Source of the DNA: Tetrahymena elliotti 4EA
Lineage: Eukaryota; Ciliophora; Oligohymenophorea; Hymenostomatida; Tetrahymenidae
Assembly (NCBI GenBank): GCA_000231825.2
Contig: JH720319.1
Span: 678,080-742,079 of the forward strand
Length of the DNA stretch: 64,000 nt
Direction: 5' to 3'
Shown: positions 38,501-53,400 of the stretch, one piece after another
Layout: each line of letters starts with the position of its first letter
Position numbering within the stretch: position 1 is the stretch's first letter
Notes under the pieces: model-generated
Told to the model about the DNA's origin: nothing
Database searches by the model: none
Seen by the model: only the letters and a program-made list of their open reading frames with translations
Made by a program: the position numbers and the translations under genes

Positions 38501-41500
38501 AAGACCATTTATTATTTAGGGATTTAGTTCTATTTATGTTGATGATTACGTTTTTGATATTTATGTAAATGCAATAGATGGTATTATAGGACCATAAAAC
38601 TTATAAGAAGTTAATAGTTATGTTTTAATCAATGCATTTGTAATCTAGCAAGATCCTTACACAACAAATAGTGGAGGATCAATTTCATATTGGCTAAGAG
38701 CCACTTTATCAAATTATTACTCCAACTCTTTAAATAGCAACACAGGAAGATATATACCAACTCTATTTAAAATAGAAGGTAACATACCAGCTTAGTAAGC
38801 TTAGTAGACATCAAGAATAGTTATATTCTTTGATAATGGTTCACCATTTTACAATAATATCTTTGCCAATGAAATAAACTGTGGATCGACTACAGGAGAC
38901 ATTGAAGTAAAATGTAAAGGGTATGAAAGCAGCTCTTTAAATATTAACAATTATTTAACTCTTTCTCGTGTTGAAGTTGAATTACCCAGTTATACCTAAA
39001 AATTTATCATTATCATACCTATTAAAACTTCAGTTAATGTAAATTTAGTTACCCTTTTAGTGTTTGTTTAAAAAAAATATTTTTAATCCAATTATTTTAG
39101 GCTTTAGCCATGAATTTCTTTTTAGGACTTATGTCAACTCATAGCTATTTTAGTGGACAAACAAACTTGGATAAAATGTATGGATAGTTATGGATGGTAA
39201 GAAATGCTTATAAGTTAACATTCTAACAAACTACTCTTGCAGGTAATTAATTAACAATTAATAAGAAAAAATAAAGGAATTTGATTTTTAATAAAAGCCT
39301 CTCCAACATTATATAATTCTGGTGGGTCAATTACAAATATATAAAATGGCCTTTAATGTATTGATCCTGCATGCTAAGTTGGAGTTTAGTAATCTACAAT
39401 GAATCTTTCAACTTCTATAAACTAGCCTAATGTAGCAACTAATCCTATTGACTCAAGAGGTATTATCGTTAACACTAACATGAATTCAAATATAGATTTT
39501 GGTTCAGCATTTACATTTGTTGCTGCTTACAAATTTTACAATTCAAATACTAACATAAATTCATGGCAAAACTATATATTCTTTAGGTATAAGTATTATG
39601 AATTACAATCTGATACTTAAATAAGAGTCAACAGATACTAATATGGTAAAATTTAATTAGTAAAATAAAAAATCTCATTTTTATGTGTAACTTAGGTGTT
39701 TATTGCAGTCATGATGGGGCTATTACTCCATCTGGAACTATATCTAATGTAAATTTATTCTAGTGGGCTGGCTTAAAAATACCTGCTTACAGTGCTTGGA
39801 GCTACTCAAAAGGTAGTGTAGCAACCATTACATCCAACTTCTATCAAATCAATAAATAATTTGCTATTGCTGGTTTTACTGCCTCATCAATAGGTGCAAA
39901 CATTTAATCAACAGTTTTAAATTATAATTTTGTATCTCCATTTGATTTAGATTAAAGCTTTTATATCATTGTATCCTCAAACAATAATGTTAATTTACCT
40001 TTTGCTAATGATCCAATTTACTAGTAATGCTAATTATTAATATAATCACCTAATCCTATGGAAGATATGTAGTCTTTAACTTAAGGTAGTTAGTGTCAAA
40101 TAATATCTAACACAAACTAGTAATATGTTTACTTGATAAACTCTATAACAAGTAATCTAATAATAAACAAAAATATAATTTGATATTAAAAACTTACAAT
40201 TTAAAAATAGATAAATTTCCTTAAAACTCTTAGCTTTAGCTCAATCATTATCTTGCAAGTTCACCGTAAGATTTAAATAAATTAAATACTTATTAATAAG
40301 ACAGAATAAAATATATAGATTAAATGGTAGTACATCTAGTGTGATTTTGTAAATATCTTCCACTCCTATAGGAGCAGCTTCTGATATAATAGCTCAATCA
40401 TCTAGTAGTAATTTAGTTTTTGATTTAGCTTAGTAAGCAACAAAACTAAATCTAAGTAATTTTTCATCAAAGACTAACAATAGAGTAAAAAATATTTTTA
40501 ATAAAACTTTTAATTGTATTGATTTATTTAAAAATATTATCATTTTATTAGAGCATTGTAACTACTTTTAGGTTTACTATGGATTTCTAAAGCAGATAAA
40601 TGTGGGCAGGTGAATATTATTTAATTAATATAGGTGCATTGTCATCAATCAATCTTTCTAAGGCTAACTAACTTAGATGCATGGTACTAGAGAGTAACTT
40701 AGAACCTTCTCATAGATTTGGATAAGTCTAATACAACTAACTATCTAATATGTATTTCTTGCTAAAATACCCAGTTTTAATCAGCACTCCTTCTTTTAAT
40801 ATTTAATGCAAGTATATGATAATGCCTTCTTCACTTTCATCTAATACTCCACTTAGTATGAGAGTTGAGTTTCCAATTAACAGATAAATTATTAACTTTG
40901 TCAATCTCAATTTTCCTACATTTTTGGATATAACTTCTGGCACAATATCTGCTACTGTAATTTAATATCAATAAATAAGTTATATTTATTCAATTATAAT
41001 TATTCACTAATAAATAAAAGGTATCTAAATATTATGATACTCCAGGAAGTAACTTGGAATTATTTTTTAATCTTACTAGCTCAGTAGTTACCATGAATCA
41101 AAATTCAAGAGTTATAATTGTTTTCCCAATTTATTATTCACCTAATTTGGGTAGAGATGGTGTAGTAAATTGTTATTTAATGCCTAATGAAGATAATGTA
41201 TCTTGCTCTATAACTGAAGAACGTACATTAGATATAAGGTATTTTTCAAATACTTATGCTCCTGGAACCTAATTTGTAATTAAAGTTACTGGTAAAAATT
41301 TTAATTTCTAATAAACAATACTCAAATAAAAAATACATAAAATAGGTGTAACTTAACCAGATTTTTATTAAACATATCAGTTTTTTATTGCATTTGATAG
41401 TGATACAGATGATACTTCTTACAGTGAATATTTATCTATCTCTGATGTTATCAATACCTCATCTAACACAAATCTTTAGAACAATTTACAAGGATTGATT

Positions 41501-44500
41501 GAAATTCGTGCAATAACTATTTAGTCTTTATATCTTAGAGAAGCAGGAGTTTAGTATTAGTTTAGTATTTACATTAGTCCTAATGTGAAACCTATTATCT
41601 ATGGATAGGCAATCATGATTAATTTCCCTCCAATTTATTAGTATGTTTTGGAATAAAACATCACCCCAGACTGCTCAGTAACATCTCCAAGTAATTTTAT
41701 TTTAATAAAATTGTGAAATAATAATTGAAATTTATTCAACAGTAAATCCCCTTTAAAATTTTGTTGGATCATGCCGTGTTTCTGGTCTTAGAATAAAAAT
41801 GTTTGTCAATTAACAAATGAATCCTGGAAATTTCTATAATTTAACAGTTTTCACAATAAGAAATCCTTCTAGATTTGATTCTTCTGCATACAAAGTAAAA
41901 TTTTTAGTTTTATGGCCCTGATTCAATTAAAATTAAACATTAATCTATAATTTCTTAGTGGATCATAGAGGTATCAGACATTACTTAGTAGATAATTGTT
42001 TTGAGAAGTTTTGGCATGTCAGCTAATTTCAATATTGATACATTTATCTAAAATCCAAACTAAAATTATCTTAATTTCTATGATGGACCTAATTTTAGTA
42101 CAGATAAACAAGTGGTATCATTAAATTTGATATAAGGTGTAATGTCACAATGGCTTTATATTGCGAGAGAAAAGTTTGAGACTAATTGGTGCCGTTCTTA
42201 TATTTTAACAAGCAAATAATATCCGATTTCCACTTTTTAGATTTAAACTTTTGTAAATAATAACTCATAAAGAAATAAATAAAGTTAGAATTTTATTTTT
42301 AAAAATAGGTGGTTGTGGGTACTCAAACAGCTTAGATAAGAGTTTATTCTCCTAATGCTATAGGATTTTATGCATTTTAAGTAAAATATTAATACTTTTT
42401 TACTATTATATAAATTAATATTACAATAAAAAAAGACTTATAAATATGGTGATGGAGATTACTATTCAGATTTGCCAATCCTTTAACTCACTTTTGATAA
42501 TCTTAACTTATAACCTTTCTTTTTTAATGAAGTCACTTTGAATGTAATGCAATCAGCAACATAAAGTCCTCTACTTATTACTTTAGGAGCATTACCTCCA
42601 GTAGATTTTGTTACAGTTAATTTCTCAATATCTCCAAATGCTAACAATATTGGATTGTAGCTAATCGGAAGCTCAAGTATTAAAAAATGTTTCAATTATG
42701 ATTATTTAATAGTTTTAATTAATAATTAGATGTAGCTTAAGTTAATATCACTAATGCTTTACAAATGGCTTTACTAAATTTCTAAGTTTCTAATCCCTCA
42801 CAATTTGTGACTGGTGCTACAACTTCTTTCTAATATACTTTAAGTGGAGCCAATGCTCCATCATATAAAATATAGGGAGGAGTTTTAAATATAGTGGTTG
42901 TCAGTAATCCAAGCTCTACTCTTCAAACATTTATCTAAAGCTCAAGTGTAGCTCCTAGCAATCCTGTTAATAGCAAAAATTTTGAATATAAATGTTCCCA
43001 ATTAGGACTATTCTATTACTATGTTGCATTTGCTTACCCTGAAAATTTATCTATTTGTTAGTATAAAGAAGGATAAATACTTGATTTCGTAACTATTCTA
43101 ATTTCTTTTTTTTAAATAAAAAATTTTATTCATAAAAATTTAAATAGACATGGTAAAAATCAACAGAAGATAATAGTTATGGTTAGATGTTTAAATGCTT
43201 TAGTTAATTTGGAGTGGTAAACGTTTAACAAACAGCTAACTTTAATATTCTAACTATTAATAATTTACTTTCTACAAGAAAATATGTTTTTGGAGGATTC
43301 TGCTAATCTCAAAGAGGTGATTAAAATCCTACCTAATATATATAATTTTAAGCATAAAATAACAATGGATAGCTTTATAAAGTAGAATTTGATTTCATTT
43401 ATAAACCATCTCTTGAGCAAATTATTAAATTGGCATGCTTCTTATCAATACACTTTTAAACTCATCCTACACTGTAATAAAAAAAATTTATTAAAGCAAT
43501 GAGTTAATAATATACATTTCTAAAAAAAGGGTGAGCACATTAGATGGTATTTACTGCAGTGAACTTGCACATAGTCGTATATTAAAATAGCAAAATGATT
43601 AAAATGATGAGATGAATGATTTTGATTTTACTTACAAAAAAAGATTACTTGATTTGAATGAATATTATCTTAATTTAAAAAACAATAAAATTAACTTAGC
43701 TACTTGTGTGTATCCAAACACAATTAATACAACAGTTGTGTAATATCCTATCATTTTTTATTTGAATCTGAATGGTTATCTTTAAGATGATAACTTATAT
43801 TAGAGACTCACTCAAACAACTTAGAATGGCTGTTTTAAAGAATATGTAACCCAAGCTGTTATAGGTATAAATTATTTTTATTTTAACATATTTGATATTT
43901 ATCTTTTTGAAATTTAGGTATTCCTTAGATAGTTAACATCTAAACTGCTACACCAGTTTTGTCGACTCCTCCATCTCTTTCTTTTAACATTAACTAAAAT
44001 CATTATCCTGGTATATTTAAAATTTTTTTAATATAGACATTGTAATAATATTTTTATAAAAAGGGCTTACTTGGGTATATCTTGATAAACTATCTCTTAG
44101 TTAAAATGGAAGATTTTGGGGAATTTTGATTTAGGGAGATAGCACATCAATTCAAAATTTCCCGACACCTACTTAAATTAGGAATGGATTTAATTATGGT
44201 GGATCTAAAGCTCTTTCTAGTTACTATTTCTTCTCTGACTCTGTTAAAAATAGAGTAAATTATTTTCATTATTATTATCAATTAAATTACCTTTTTTAAT
44301 CAATAAGGTATCAAATGTAACGTTTACTGGTTTATATCCTGGAAGAAAATATTTATTGGTATATGTTATATCTAATGAAGATCCCTTTGATACTGTTAAT
44401 TATGATTAAGTATAGTTTATATAATTGACTACAAAAGAATAAATCTCTGTCTCTATTAAAGCAAGTCTGCTAAAATTAGCTAAATAAAGCATGATTTTAA

Positions 44501-44523
44501 TTTTGCTATTACTATTATTATGA
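35535..44523 (+). CDS. Giant secreted, probably surface-anchored protein B (paralogue of A)
   Basis: ATG 35,535 gives a signal peptide (LQILGFISHILIFIKFLQPK, then FANA) and a mature start GQILGGDVDLDFGN that aligns with gene A (DQIFGGDLLIDYGN). The whole protein follows A in order: ECFSATRYELPIINPILAQY, LRLYSPLIVAIGSQN, VFPYSVYQDP (A: FLPYDVYEDD), QDYTDDEIYSHSLIY, YVFGGFCQSQRG, TWVYLDKLSLSQNGRFWGIL and YLLVYVISNEDPFDTV. The end is again a bare hydrophobic tail (SMILILLLLLL, TGA 44,521-44,523). Identity is moderate, so the duplication is old, but domain order and length are kept. As with A, a role at the cell surface is inferred from the signal peptide, the N-glycosylation sites and the C-terminal tail. 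Introns are numerous and short. Confidence 0.8.
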
Positions 44524-44832
44524 GAAAAAGATTAAAATTAACACAATCAGTTTTATATTAAAATATATATAAGTTATTAAATAGATATTATTTTAAAGAT
44601 TATAAAAAAACTAAAATTTATATGTAAAATCTTCTACTACATAATTTGGTTTTCTTATATTTTGTTTATTGAAAAATAACTTAAATTCCTTGTGTTTCTA
44701 TTAGTCGTTAAAATTAATATTTTTTAATTAGAATTGTAGAAGTTTGCAGATAAGGATTCAATTTAAAAAATCTGCAAATTAAAAAACACTTCAAATTAGC
44801 TAGGAAGATAAAAAAGGTAGAATATTAATAGT
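44524..44832. other. AT-rich spacer, 309 bp
   Basis: No gene or distinct motif seen. A short near-inverted pair around 44,734-44,785 (TTTGCAGAT and ATCTGCAAA) could form a weak hairpin. Confidence 0.4.
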
Positions 44833-47800
44833 ATGAGCAAAATAAAATTGAATGATCCCTTAAAGAGTGAAAAACAAAGAAATGAATTAAGAGATATAAA
44901 TATTCACAGATAAAAGCTGTAATCAAAGTATGGTGATATGCACACAGAGTTTGTTTTTTTCACAAAGGAATCTGAGTAGCAAAACTATTTTTCTAATTAG
45001 GTAAATTATAAAATAAAATAGTTCTACCATAATATTATTTTAAGGAAATAGGAACTTAAATTTTTAAAAAATTTATCAATTCATTATCAGATTATTTTGT
45101 TCTTAAAATATTTTACATTTTCAGGTTCAAAATTACAAATAGTTAATAGACGAGTTAAAATTTTAAGTTCATTAGAAAGAAGAAAAGTTATTATGTTTAC
45201 AAAATTAAAATGATCATTTAAAAAAATAAAGCAATGATAAAGATTCAATATTAGTTGAAAAATCATCAGCTAGAAATTAGTAGTGCCTATCATAGAAGAA
45301 TAAATCAACTTAGAGTACCAATTTTTACTAACGAACATTAGATTTTAAAGCAAAAGAAGATTTTAATGCCTATCTCTCTCCTAATTCTTTCAAATTGTCA
45401 AATTCTGATGATGGAGATGCCTTTAAATTTAAAAAGTTAGATAAAGAAAATGTAACACTTGGCTAAATAGGAAATCATAATAACCTTCATTAATCATAAA
45501 TCTAAGCTACAAATATGAAAAATAAAATATAATCAGTTGAATTGAGTTTAGAATAAATATCCGAACAAATTTTATTAGAAGAATAAACTTAGGAATATTT
45601 GAATAGAATGGAATTAGATACATTCAAAAGTACTGAAAAGTTAAAAGCAGAAAATAGTAGAATTTAAGATTAAATAAACAGTTTTTAGACAAAAGTATTT
45701 AAATTATAATTCAATTCAATATTTGTTAATGATTTTATTTTAAAAGGAGTAAAAAATAAATAACCAAAAGCTAATCTTTAAAAAAGATTATAGCTGTGTA
45801 GATAAAGAGTTAAAAACAGCTTAAACATATGTTAATTAGGAGATTTAGTATCAGTAGAGTAAAGTTTAAGAGAAAGAAATTTTGTTTTAAATTTAAAACA
45901 AGCAGATAAAAGAGTCTGTAAAACTGATATAAAAATATAGGTAGATAATAACTTTTCCTATTGTTAATAAGAAATCTTTTAATTTTATTTTAGAAATCAA
46001 ATTTAGGAATAAGAAAAATGTAAAGCCAGATAGCTTCAGTAAATAGAGAACTTAGAATATGAGAGATAGTAAAAAGAAATAACTAAAAAAGACTCTGAGT
46101 TATTTCTAAAAAATTTAGGAGAAATAGATTTAATACTCAAACATTTTGTTAATGGTAATTATAGATTGCTTTTATAATTAAGTTTAAAATATTTAAATAA
46201 AGGTAATCCAGAAAATTTAAATTGGGAATAAGCAGATATGAGTCAATAGAATTTTGAATATCTATTTCCTCCTGAAACACCTAAAATTAATGAGTTCAAT
46301 TTAATCTGCAATAGTCTTTAAAGAATTAATTAGAGGAGACCTTCTATAAATATAGGATCTTTAAGAGATTAGAACAGCTTAGACATTTAGCTTGAGAAAC
46401 AATTTTCTACAGCCTCTTCCAAATTTTAGCAAAGGTATATTTTATCTATCAATCACTTAATTTATTTAATTGCCATAAAATAATTTTATTTTAGGGATCC
46501 AAATTAAAAAAAATCATAGTATTTCATTGCTCTGCCATAAGAAATTACTGTCCCTAAAGTTTAGTAAAACTAAGTTGTAGAAAAAGTTAATTAGTTTATG
46601 AAGTATCACTCTTTAACTCCTCAATAAATTTAAGATAAATTAATAAGTTATTATCACTCACTTATTTTTTAGGAATTAACTTTGAAAAATAGGTAAGAAC
46701 TTATTTTGTTTTAGTTAATTTTATAGCATCATGAAAATTTTAAAACTAAAGATTTTCAGAGTTAATAGAAGAAAGGGAACAACTATTGTCTAGTATTAAG
46801 CACTTTATAGACAAAAATGAGGACTTGTTGAAGAAAGTTAATTAATCATAATTTCTTTAAAAATATGAATTAAAGTTCAACTAATCTACCAGCTAAAACT
46901 GTGAAGAAAATACACTAAATGAGCTTTTTTAGATCTAAGAAAATGTTAAAATTCACTAAGTTTTAATTCTTAATCAGGTTTAATCAGGTAAATTGTTAAT
47001 CTGAAATTGTAATATAAAAATGTTTGATTTTTTATAAAAAGAGAAATTTGTGGCTAAAATATTTTACTATTTAAATGAACTTATATTTCGTTGGTGTTCA
47101 TTAATTAATAGCTCAGTTTAACTAAGCAGTGAAAAATATTAATCAGATAGCAAAGACTTTATTTATTAGGTTTAAAAAAATAAAGAAATTTCTTAAAGAA
47201 TAGTAAATTTAATATAAAATTTTCATGAAGCAACTTAGAGGGATGTAAATCAAAAACAATAATAATAAATCAGTGATATAAATTAAAAAATAAACAATGA
47301 AGAGAATAGTAATTAAAAAGACTATGGTAAAGAAATAATAAATGATGAACAAGAAAACTTAAATAAAAATAAAGAGTAGAAAATAATATTATCACTAGAA
47401 AAATTTTAATAAGATGCAAAAAATGAAGTTAAAATAAATGTTTCTGATTAAGAAATCTAAAAAATTTATAGCATAATAAAAAATGATTTTATCTTAAGCA
47501 ATTTTATGTAAGAAAGTTAATTAATTTAATTTTTGGCTAAATTAGTTTAAGAATATAAGAATGAGTTTGATCCTTGTTCTCTTAATCATTTTGAGGAATT
47601 TTATAATATGTTTATCGAAAAAATAGATGATTTAAAAAATGAATCAAATAATAATTTCAAGCTAAGCTTGTAATTTTTAACTGAAACTTTGTTCACAATT
47701 TTATAAGAAGTTAGTGATTAAATTGAATTTTTAAGTAAAAAACTTGAAATAAACTAAGAAGATGATATAAATCTTCCATAAAAAAATATAACTGAAAGTA

Positions 47801-49797
47801 CTAATGATCTTCTTAAAATTAATATACCTTAGTTAGAATAACTTAGTCCGATAAAATAAAATTCTATCATGAAAGAAGAAAAAAAAAATTAAAATACTGT
47901 TATTACAACTTTTCCCACTAATTTCATGCAAAAGAAGCAAAATAGAAAAAGAATTAATATGATGAAATGTAGAGAATTCAATGACTATTATGGCTATGAA
48001 ACTCAGAAAAAATTCTCGTAAGGAAAATTTTAGATAAAATAGATAATTATTAATAATATATTACTTTTAATAGAAATAAAGCTCAAACTATATTAGATGT
48101 AATATATGAGACACTTTATGACTTTAAGCATGGCAATCAAACAGATATTTTTGATTAAAATTAAGAATTGAACTTTTTTTTAGAAAAGAGATCCCAAACA
48201 AAAACAATTGAAAAAGATTTAGCCTTGTAAACTTTAGAGGAACAGCTTAAAAAGAATGAAGAAATTAAAGAAAAAGAAAAAAATAATAAAACTTATTTTA
48301 TGAAATCCAAATATTTCGAGTAAAATAAAATAGATATTTTTTAATTTAAAAAAAATAAAAAATTAATTCTAGATAGTGTTCTAAATAGAATTAGGAAATT
48401 ACTTAAATTGAAAAGAGTTACTATAACGAAATAAAGAAAAGCAGTACTCAAGAATAGAAGTAATCCTAATTCTCTGAAAGGCAAATGAGAGAAAGAAGAA
48501 ATAAAATTATTTAAGAAATGAAGCAAACATATTCAAAATTTCATACAAAATATAATCCTATCACACTTAATGCTATTTAAGAAGTTTCAGATTTGGCTTA
48601 ATCAGAAAATAAAACTAATGTAACTTTGAACAATTTGAGTAAATTACTATGATTTTAATATTATTTAATTAAATTATCCTAATATTATCCTTGAGTTTTA
48701 ATTTTATATAAAATTAACTTTTATAATTCATTCATTTTTTAGAAAAAAAGAACAAAGAGGAGAGTAAAAGCAGTTTAATGAAATCTGTTTAATTAACAAA
48801 CTTTAAAATTAATTAAGAACTATTCTATTCAAGCAACATCTAAAATACAGATGAAAGAAATGCAAATTTTAATTGTTTAAAAAAGTAAATAGAATAAATA
48901 ATTGTATATTATTTTATTTTTTTTAAAAGAGAAAAGGTTTCAATTTTTAAGTCTGGCTAGAATGCAAGGAGTCAAAATGTAAGTCCTAATTCATCATTTA
49001 ATGATATGCTACGTTCTACTGAAAAAGAAATATCTACAGGTGGTCAAAAAACTACATTAGAAATAGCAGATAATAATTTTTTTAAAAAATTTAAAAGCTT
49101 GGTTTTATCTAGAGAAAAATAATCTGAGGCAACTGCCATAAATAAAATTATAGAGTAGGTAAGAGATAAAAATGTTTTTAATAAGAGTGAAAATGAAAAA
49201 GCAAGTGAAATATATTCTAAAGATACAGGTATACCAATAGCTTTTACAACAAGCAAATTTTTTATTGAGGAAAATATAAATGATAAAAATAAAATCACTA
49301 ATTAAAAATGCATTAAAGTTAAAGAAAATTTAAAATTAGATTTACAAAAATTAAGCATTTAGAATAACAATAAACTCTTAGGTATTTTAACAAGCGCTTA
49401 GTAAGCAAGAATGTCTAACAACTATCTTAGACATTCTTTAGATAAGTTAATTAAAATTCCTTAGCCTTTAGCATATAATATTATTAACAAACAAACTTAA
49501 GAGAGGTATAGTAACCAAAATAAAAATATTACAGCAGAAAGTCTAGAAAAAACCATGAAAAAATTAATTACTTCAAGCTAACAAGGATCTTTAACAGAAA
49601 GACAGATCCCAAGATTAAGCAAAAATATATATGGAATATAAAATTATAATGAGAATAATTAACTCAGTTAAAGTTATTAAATTTCTAAAAATTTAGTTAG
49701 GTAGGCTTATCTTGATACTAGATAACACAAATCTATCAATAGTTTTTAACTTAATAAGATATCAAGCAATTTTTAAAATTCAAATTAGATAAATTGA
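44833..49797 (+). CDS. Large Gln/Asn-rich coiled-coil protein
   Basis: Starts at ATG 44,833 (MSKIKLNDPLKSEKQRNELR) and ends at TGA 49,795-49,797. Introns are short and regular, with the second exon starting VQNYKQLIDELKFQVHQKEE. Heptad-like stretches are spread along the length, e.g. SVELSLEQISEQILLEEQTQ and AENSRIQDQINSFQTK. More globular stretches include FILSNFMQESQLIQFLAKLV then NEFDPCSLNHFEEFYNMFIE, and ERRNKIIQEMKQTYSKFHTK. The C-terminal third is Ser/Lys-rich. No signal peptide, membrane segment or catalytic motif is seen. The style is that of ciliate cytoskeletal or basal-body scaffolds, but that is only a likeness. Estimated length is about 1,400 residues, and exon borders in the middle are approximate. 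Confidence 0.72.
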
Positions 49798-50469
49798 ATT
49801 AAAAAAAACTATCATAAATTTAATTTTCTTAAATAAAAGTTTTTATGTAATTTTTCATTTACTATTTATTTTAAAAGAACTAAGTCATTTTCAAAATAAA
49901 ATCATCTAAAAAATAAACATTTTGAATTTATAATTAAATTTTAATAAAAAGAATCATTTTTTACCTAGTTAAATAAATCGATCATTTTTTATTTAAGTTT
50001 ATCATAATATTATTTTAATCTAAGAGAAAAAAGAATTTTTTTTTCTCTTATTTTTTTAAATTTTCTAACTAAAAAAAAGTTTCAACAAAGAAATATTCGA
50101 TTCTAAAATAATGAGAAAGATGAGTTCTTTATTTGCGTTTATAATTATTTTTTGATACTTTTGAAGTATTTAATTTAGGTATTGTAACTATGATTTATTA
50201 ATATGGGAAAAATACTTATATTTTTAATAATTTTCTTGTATGATTTGTTAAAATATTAGTAAAGTTTTTGATTTTTATGCTTTGAGAATAAAGCAATAAA
50301 ATATACATTTTTATTCTATGAAGATTGGTTTGTCTTATTTACATTATTATCTTTACAAAAGCATAAATAAAAAAGCATTGAAAATTTTATATATTCTAGA
50401 AGGCATCTTAATTATCTTTTTGTTTTTATAAAACGAGTATTTAGTAGTAGGCTACTTCAATTTTATTTG
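49798..50469. other. AT-rich spacer, 672 bp
   Basis: Holds the 3' end of the coiled-coil gene, an inverted repeat at 50,021-50,050, and the promoter region of the next gene. No other gene seen. Confidence 0.5.
50021..50050. repeat. Near-perfect inverted repeat (hairpin) with an A/T-rich core
   Basis: TAAGAGAAAAAAG is followed two bases later by a T run and CTCTTA, so the arms pair over about 15 bp with one mismatch. It lies about 225 bp after the TGA of the upstream gene and could mark a transcript 3' end, or it could be a structural element. It may also be chance in a low-complexity tract. Confidence 0.5.
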
Positions 50470-53400
50470 ATGGGAAATGGTTGTAGTTGTAAACCATCCT
50501 CAGCTTTCAAAAAAAAAGAAGTCTTATTAACTCTTCATCCTCATATCAGTTCTCATCCAAATGTTGGTAAATCTAGTGTTTATCAAAGTTTACAAAAGTA
50601 GAAAAATATATTTAGAATATCTATAACTAATATGAATGTTAAGAACATTTAAGAGGAGGTAATATATACTTGTCATATGAAATTCATAAATATAATTAAG
50701 TCCATATTATTTACTATTTTTATCATATATTATTGATATAAGATGTCTTATTTGTAGCTTTATTGCATTCGACATCATTGAATATATTGAATTATAATTC
50801 AAAATATTTTTTAATATGCAATAAATGAAAGGTACCTCAAAATAGAACTTATTATGTTGCAGTTAAGTTCCTTAATTTAGATAAATAGTTTACAACTGAA
50901 TTATTAAATGGAAGGGATTTTAAGGTAAAATAATTTTTAAAATATGTTTGAAGAATTGTAACATTCATTGCAATTTAGATTGATTAAGTTTTGGAGTAAG
51001 AAATGGAGTTAACAGAATCATAGATGATAGAATGTGAGGTCCTCATATAAGTTTTAAATTACAAAAAAAATAATTAAGTAATTGGAGTAAAATAGAACCT
51101 TTTAGCTACAGCTAAAGGTCCATACCATCATGATTTGATAATTAATTGGCCAAATGTAAATAAATTCTCCATTAATCGATTAAGACTATTTTAATAAGAA
51201 TAATTTTTGAATTAACTAAAAGCAAACTTAAGGTAGAATATGCTATGATTTTAGGATATAACATTTTACAAATGTAGACCTACAAGTTAAGTAAGCATAG
51301 TGCTTTTTAAATAATGGACTTAACCAGCAGTACTACAAATTTTGTATTAAATTTAAGGTAAGCCTTTTTTTAAGTAAAAAAATTCATAATTTTAATCCTG
51401 CTGAAAGAGTTAATTTTCTTTTTAAATTTAAAAGACAGAAAAAAAAATATTTCAATCAAGTTTTAGCAGCAACTTCCATAATTAGTTTTGGGATCTATCT
51501 AAAGAATAAAACTAGTTAGAAAGACAAAATAATTTTTAGAGACTATCTTAGTAAAAATAGGATAAATAGCTTTAAGAGTAAACAAATAATAATACCAATA
51601 CTGTTGAAGACTTTGATAATGATTTAATAAATGAGTTTATTGTTAATAAGAATTTGGTAATTAATTAATAAATATAATTATAGCTTGAAATATATTTTAT
51701 TTTTTTATTTTCAGTATAAAGCTAATGGTTAAAATAAGATTGGAATTCAAACATCTAAAACAAAGGTAATTTCATATTTATTCTAAAACTTGAATTTAAT
51801 TGAGCTTTAATAAATAAATAAATAGATGATACCTTTTATGAAAGCTAACAAAAATGAGATTAAGCTGCATGATTAAAGTTAATAGAAAGTAAATCCCATT
51901 ATCAAACAAAAGTCTATCCATAAAGTGTCTTCTTTTGTTATAGAGTCTGGAGTAAATTAAATTTATCAGCTGATTTTATTAGTTAAATGAATTTAATTTT
52001 TAGAAATAAGAAAAATTGAGTCCTTTGAAATAGAAAAGGAGATCATCAGAAATAATATTTCAAAATGATTTGAATTTTGAAACAATAATAAGTAAAGGAA
52101 TGCTACAGTAAACAAAAAAGAGATAAAACTACTTTTTTAATAATGATAATTAAAATCTAAGTGATTTTATAAAAGAGGAGAAATGTGATAATTCAGCTGA
52201 TTAATAATAAGAATCATCTGAATGTTAATTACAATAAATTTAAAATCCAAATACACTCTTTTGGGATTTCATTTAAGAAATAAATAGAAATGTTTAATTG
52301 AATATTTCTGTTACAACCTAAGCTATTAGCAATAGTTGCATTAAATTTTGCTTATGGGTTTCAACATAAAATTAATAGATCAAAGAGGAGGATTTAAAAT
52401 ATTCCTCTGAAGATCTTGATTAAGACTCTTTTGATGGTAAGGAAAAATCTCGAAAGAATTCAGTTACTTTCTTTGAAGAGCAAATAGCAGAATGCTATAT
52501 ACCTTTTTCTAAAATTTTAGCAGAGGAAGCTATAACGGTAAAGATAAAATCTTAAAATCAACTATCATTCATTAAAAATACCTTTTTAAATTTCAAAAGG
52601 TAGCTAGAGATGACCTTTTTTATGAATAAAGATTTCTCAAAGTTAAGGAAAAACTTTGGAGTTAAGGATAAGATTTTGGTTAAGTGGAACTAGAAATACA
52701 ATCACAAACATCGCCTTATCTCAAATAAATAATGGTAGGGGTAATGACAGAAAAAGGTATTTAAAAATCTAGCCCATCTGTATATTTTAGAGATGACACA
52801 ATTGATTCTGAAGTAAAAAATTTAATATTATAACCAATTGTTTGTTAAATAATATATTTCTTTAGATAAATTAATTAGTAGAAGCTAAAAATCAGCTTAT
52901 TGAGAATACCTTTGCTTTGTAAAAAAATAATGCAGAAATAGTTGGCTTCGAAAGATTAAGACTCAAAGAGTCACTACTTAATCACTTTAACAAAGTGTTT
53001 TAAATATCTTAAATGACACATAAAGTAAGTATTAAATTCTGATTATAAGTAAATTAAACCCAATTATATTTTTTAAATTGAATATTTTAGTAATCAACTA
53101 CTTCTTTCTACTATAAATCTTAAAATGATTTGATTAAAGCTTAATAAATTTTAATTGAGCTTGCAGACCATTTGCTTAATTATGCTGATGAAGTAGATGA
53201 ATATTTAAGAGAATCCTATTACAAATGCTTAAAAATGATCTTAAATAGAGGGGAATTTAATTTAGATAATATTGGCTTCAAGTAAACCTATCATCAATTG
53301 TATTTTATTAATTTAATTAATCTTTACTCATCAAATTTATTTTTTTTATTGTCAGCGTTTAAGGAAAAGCATAGAACTTTTAATTCAAAAGAAACTACAA

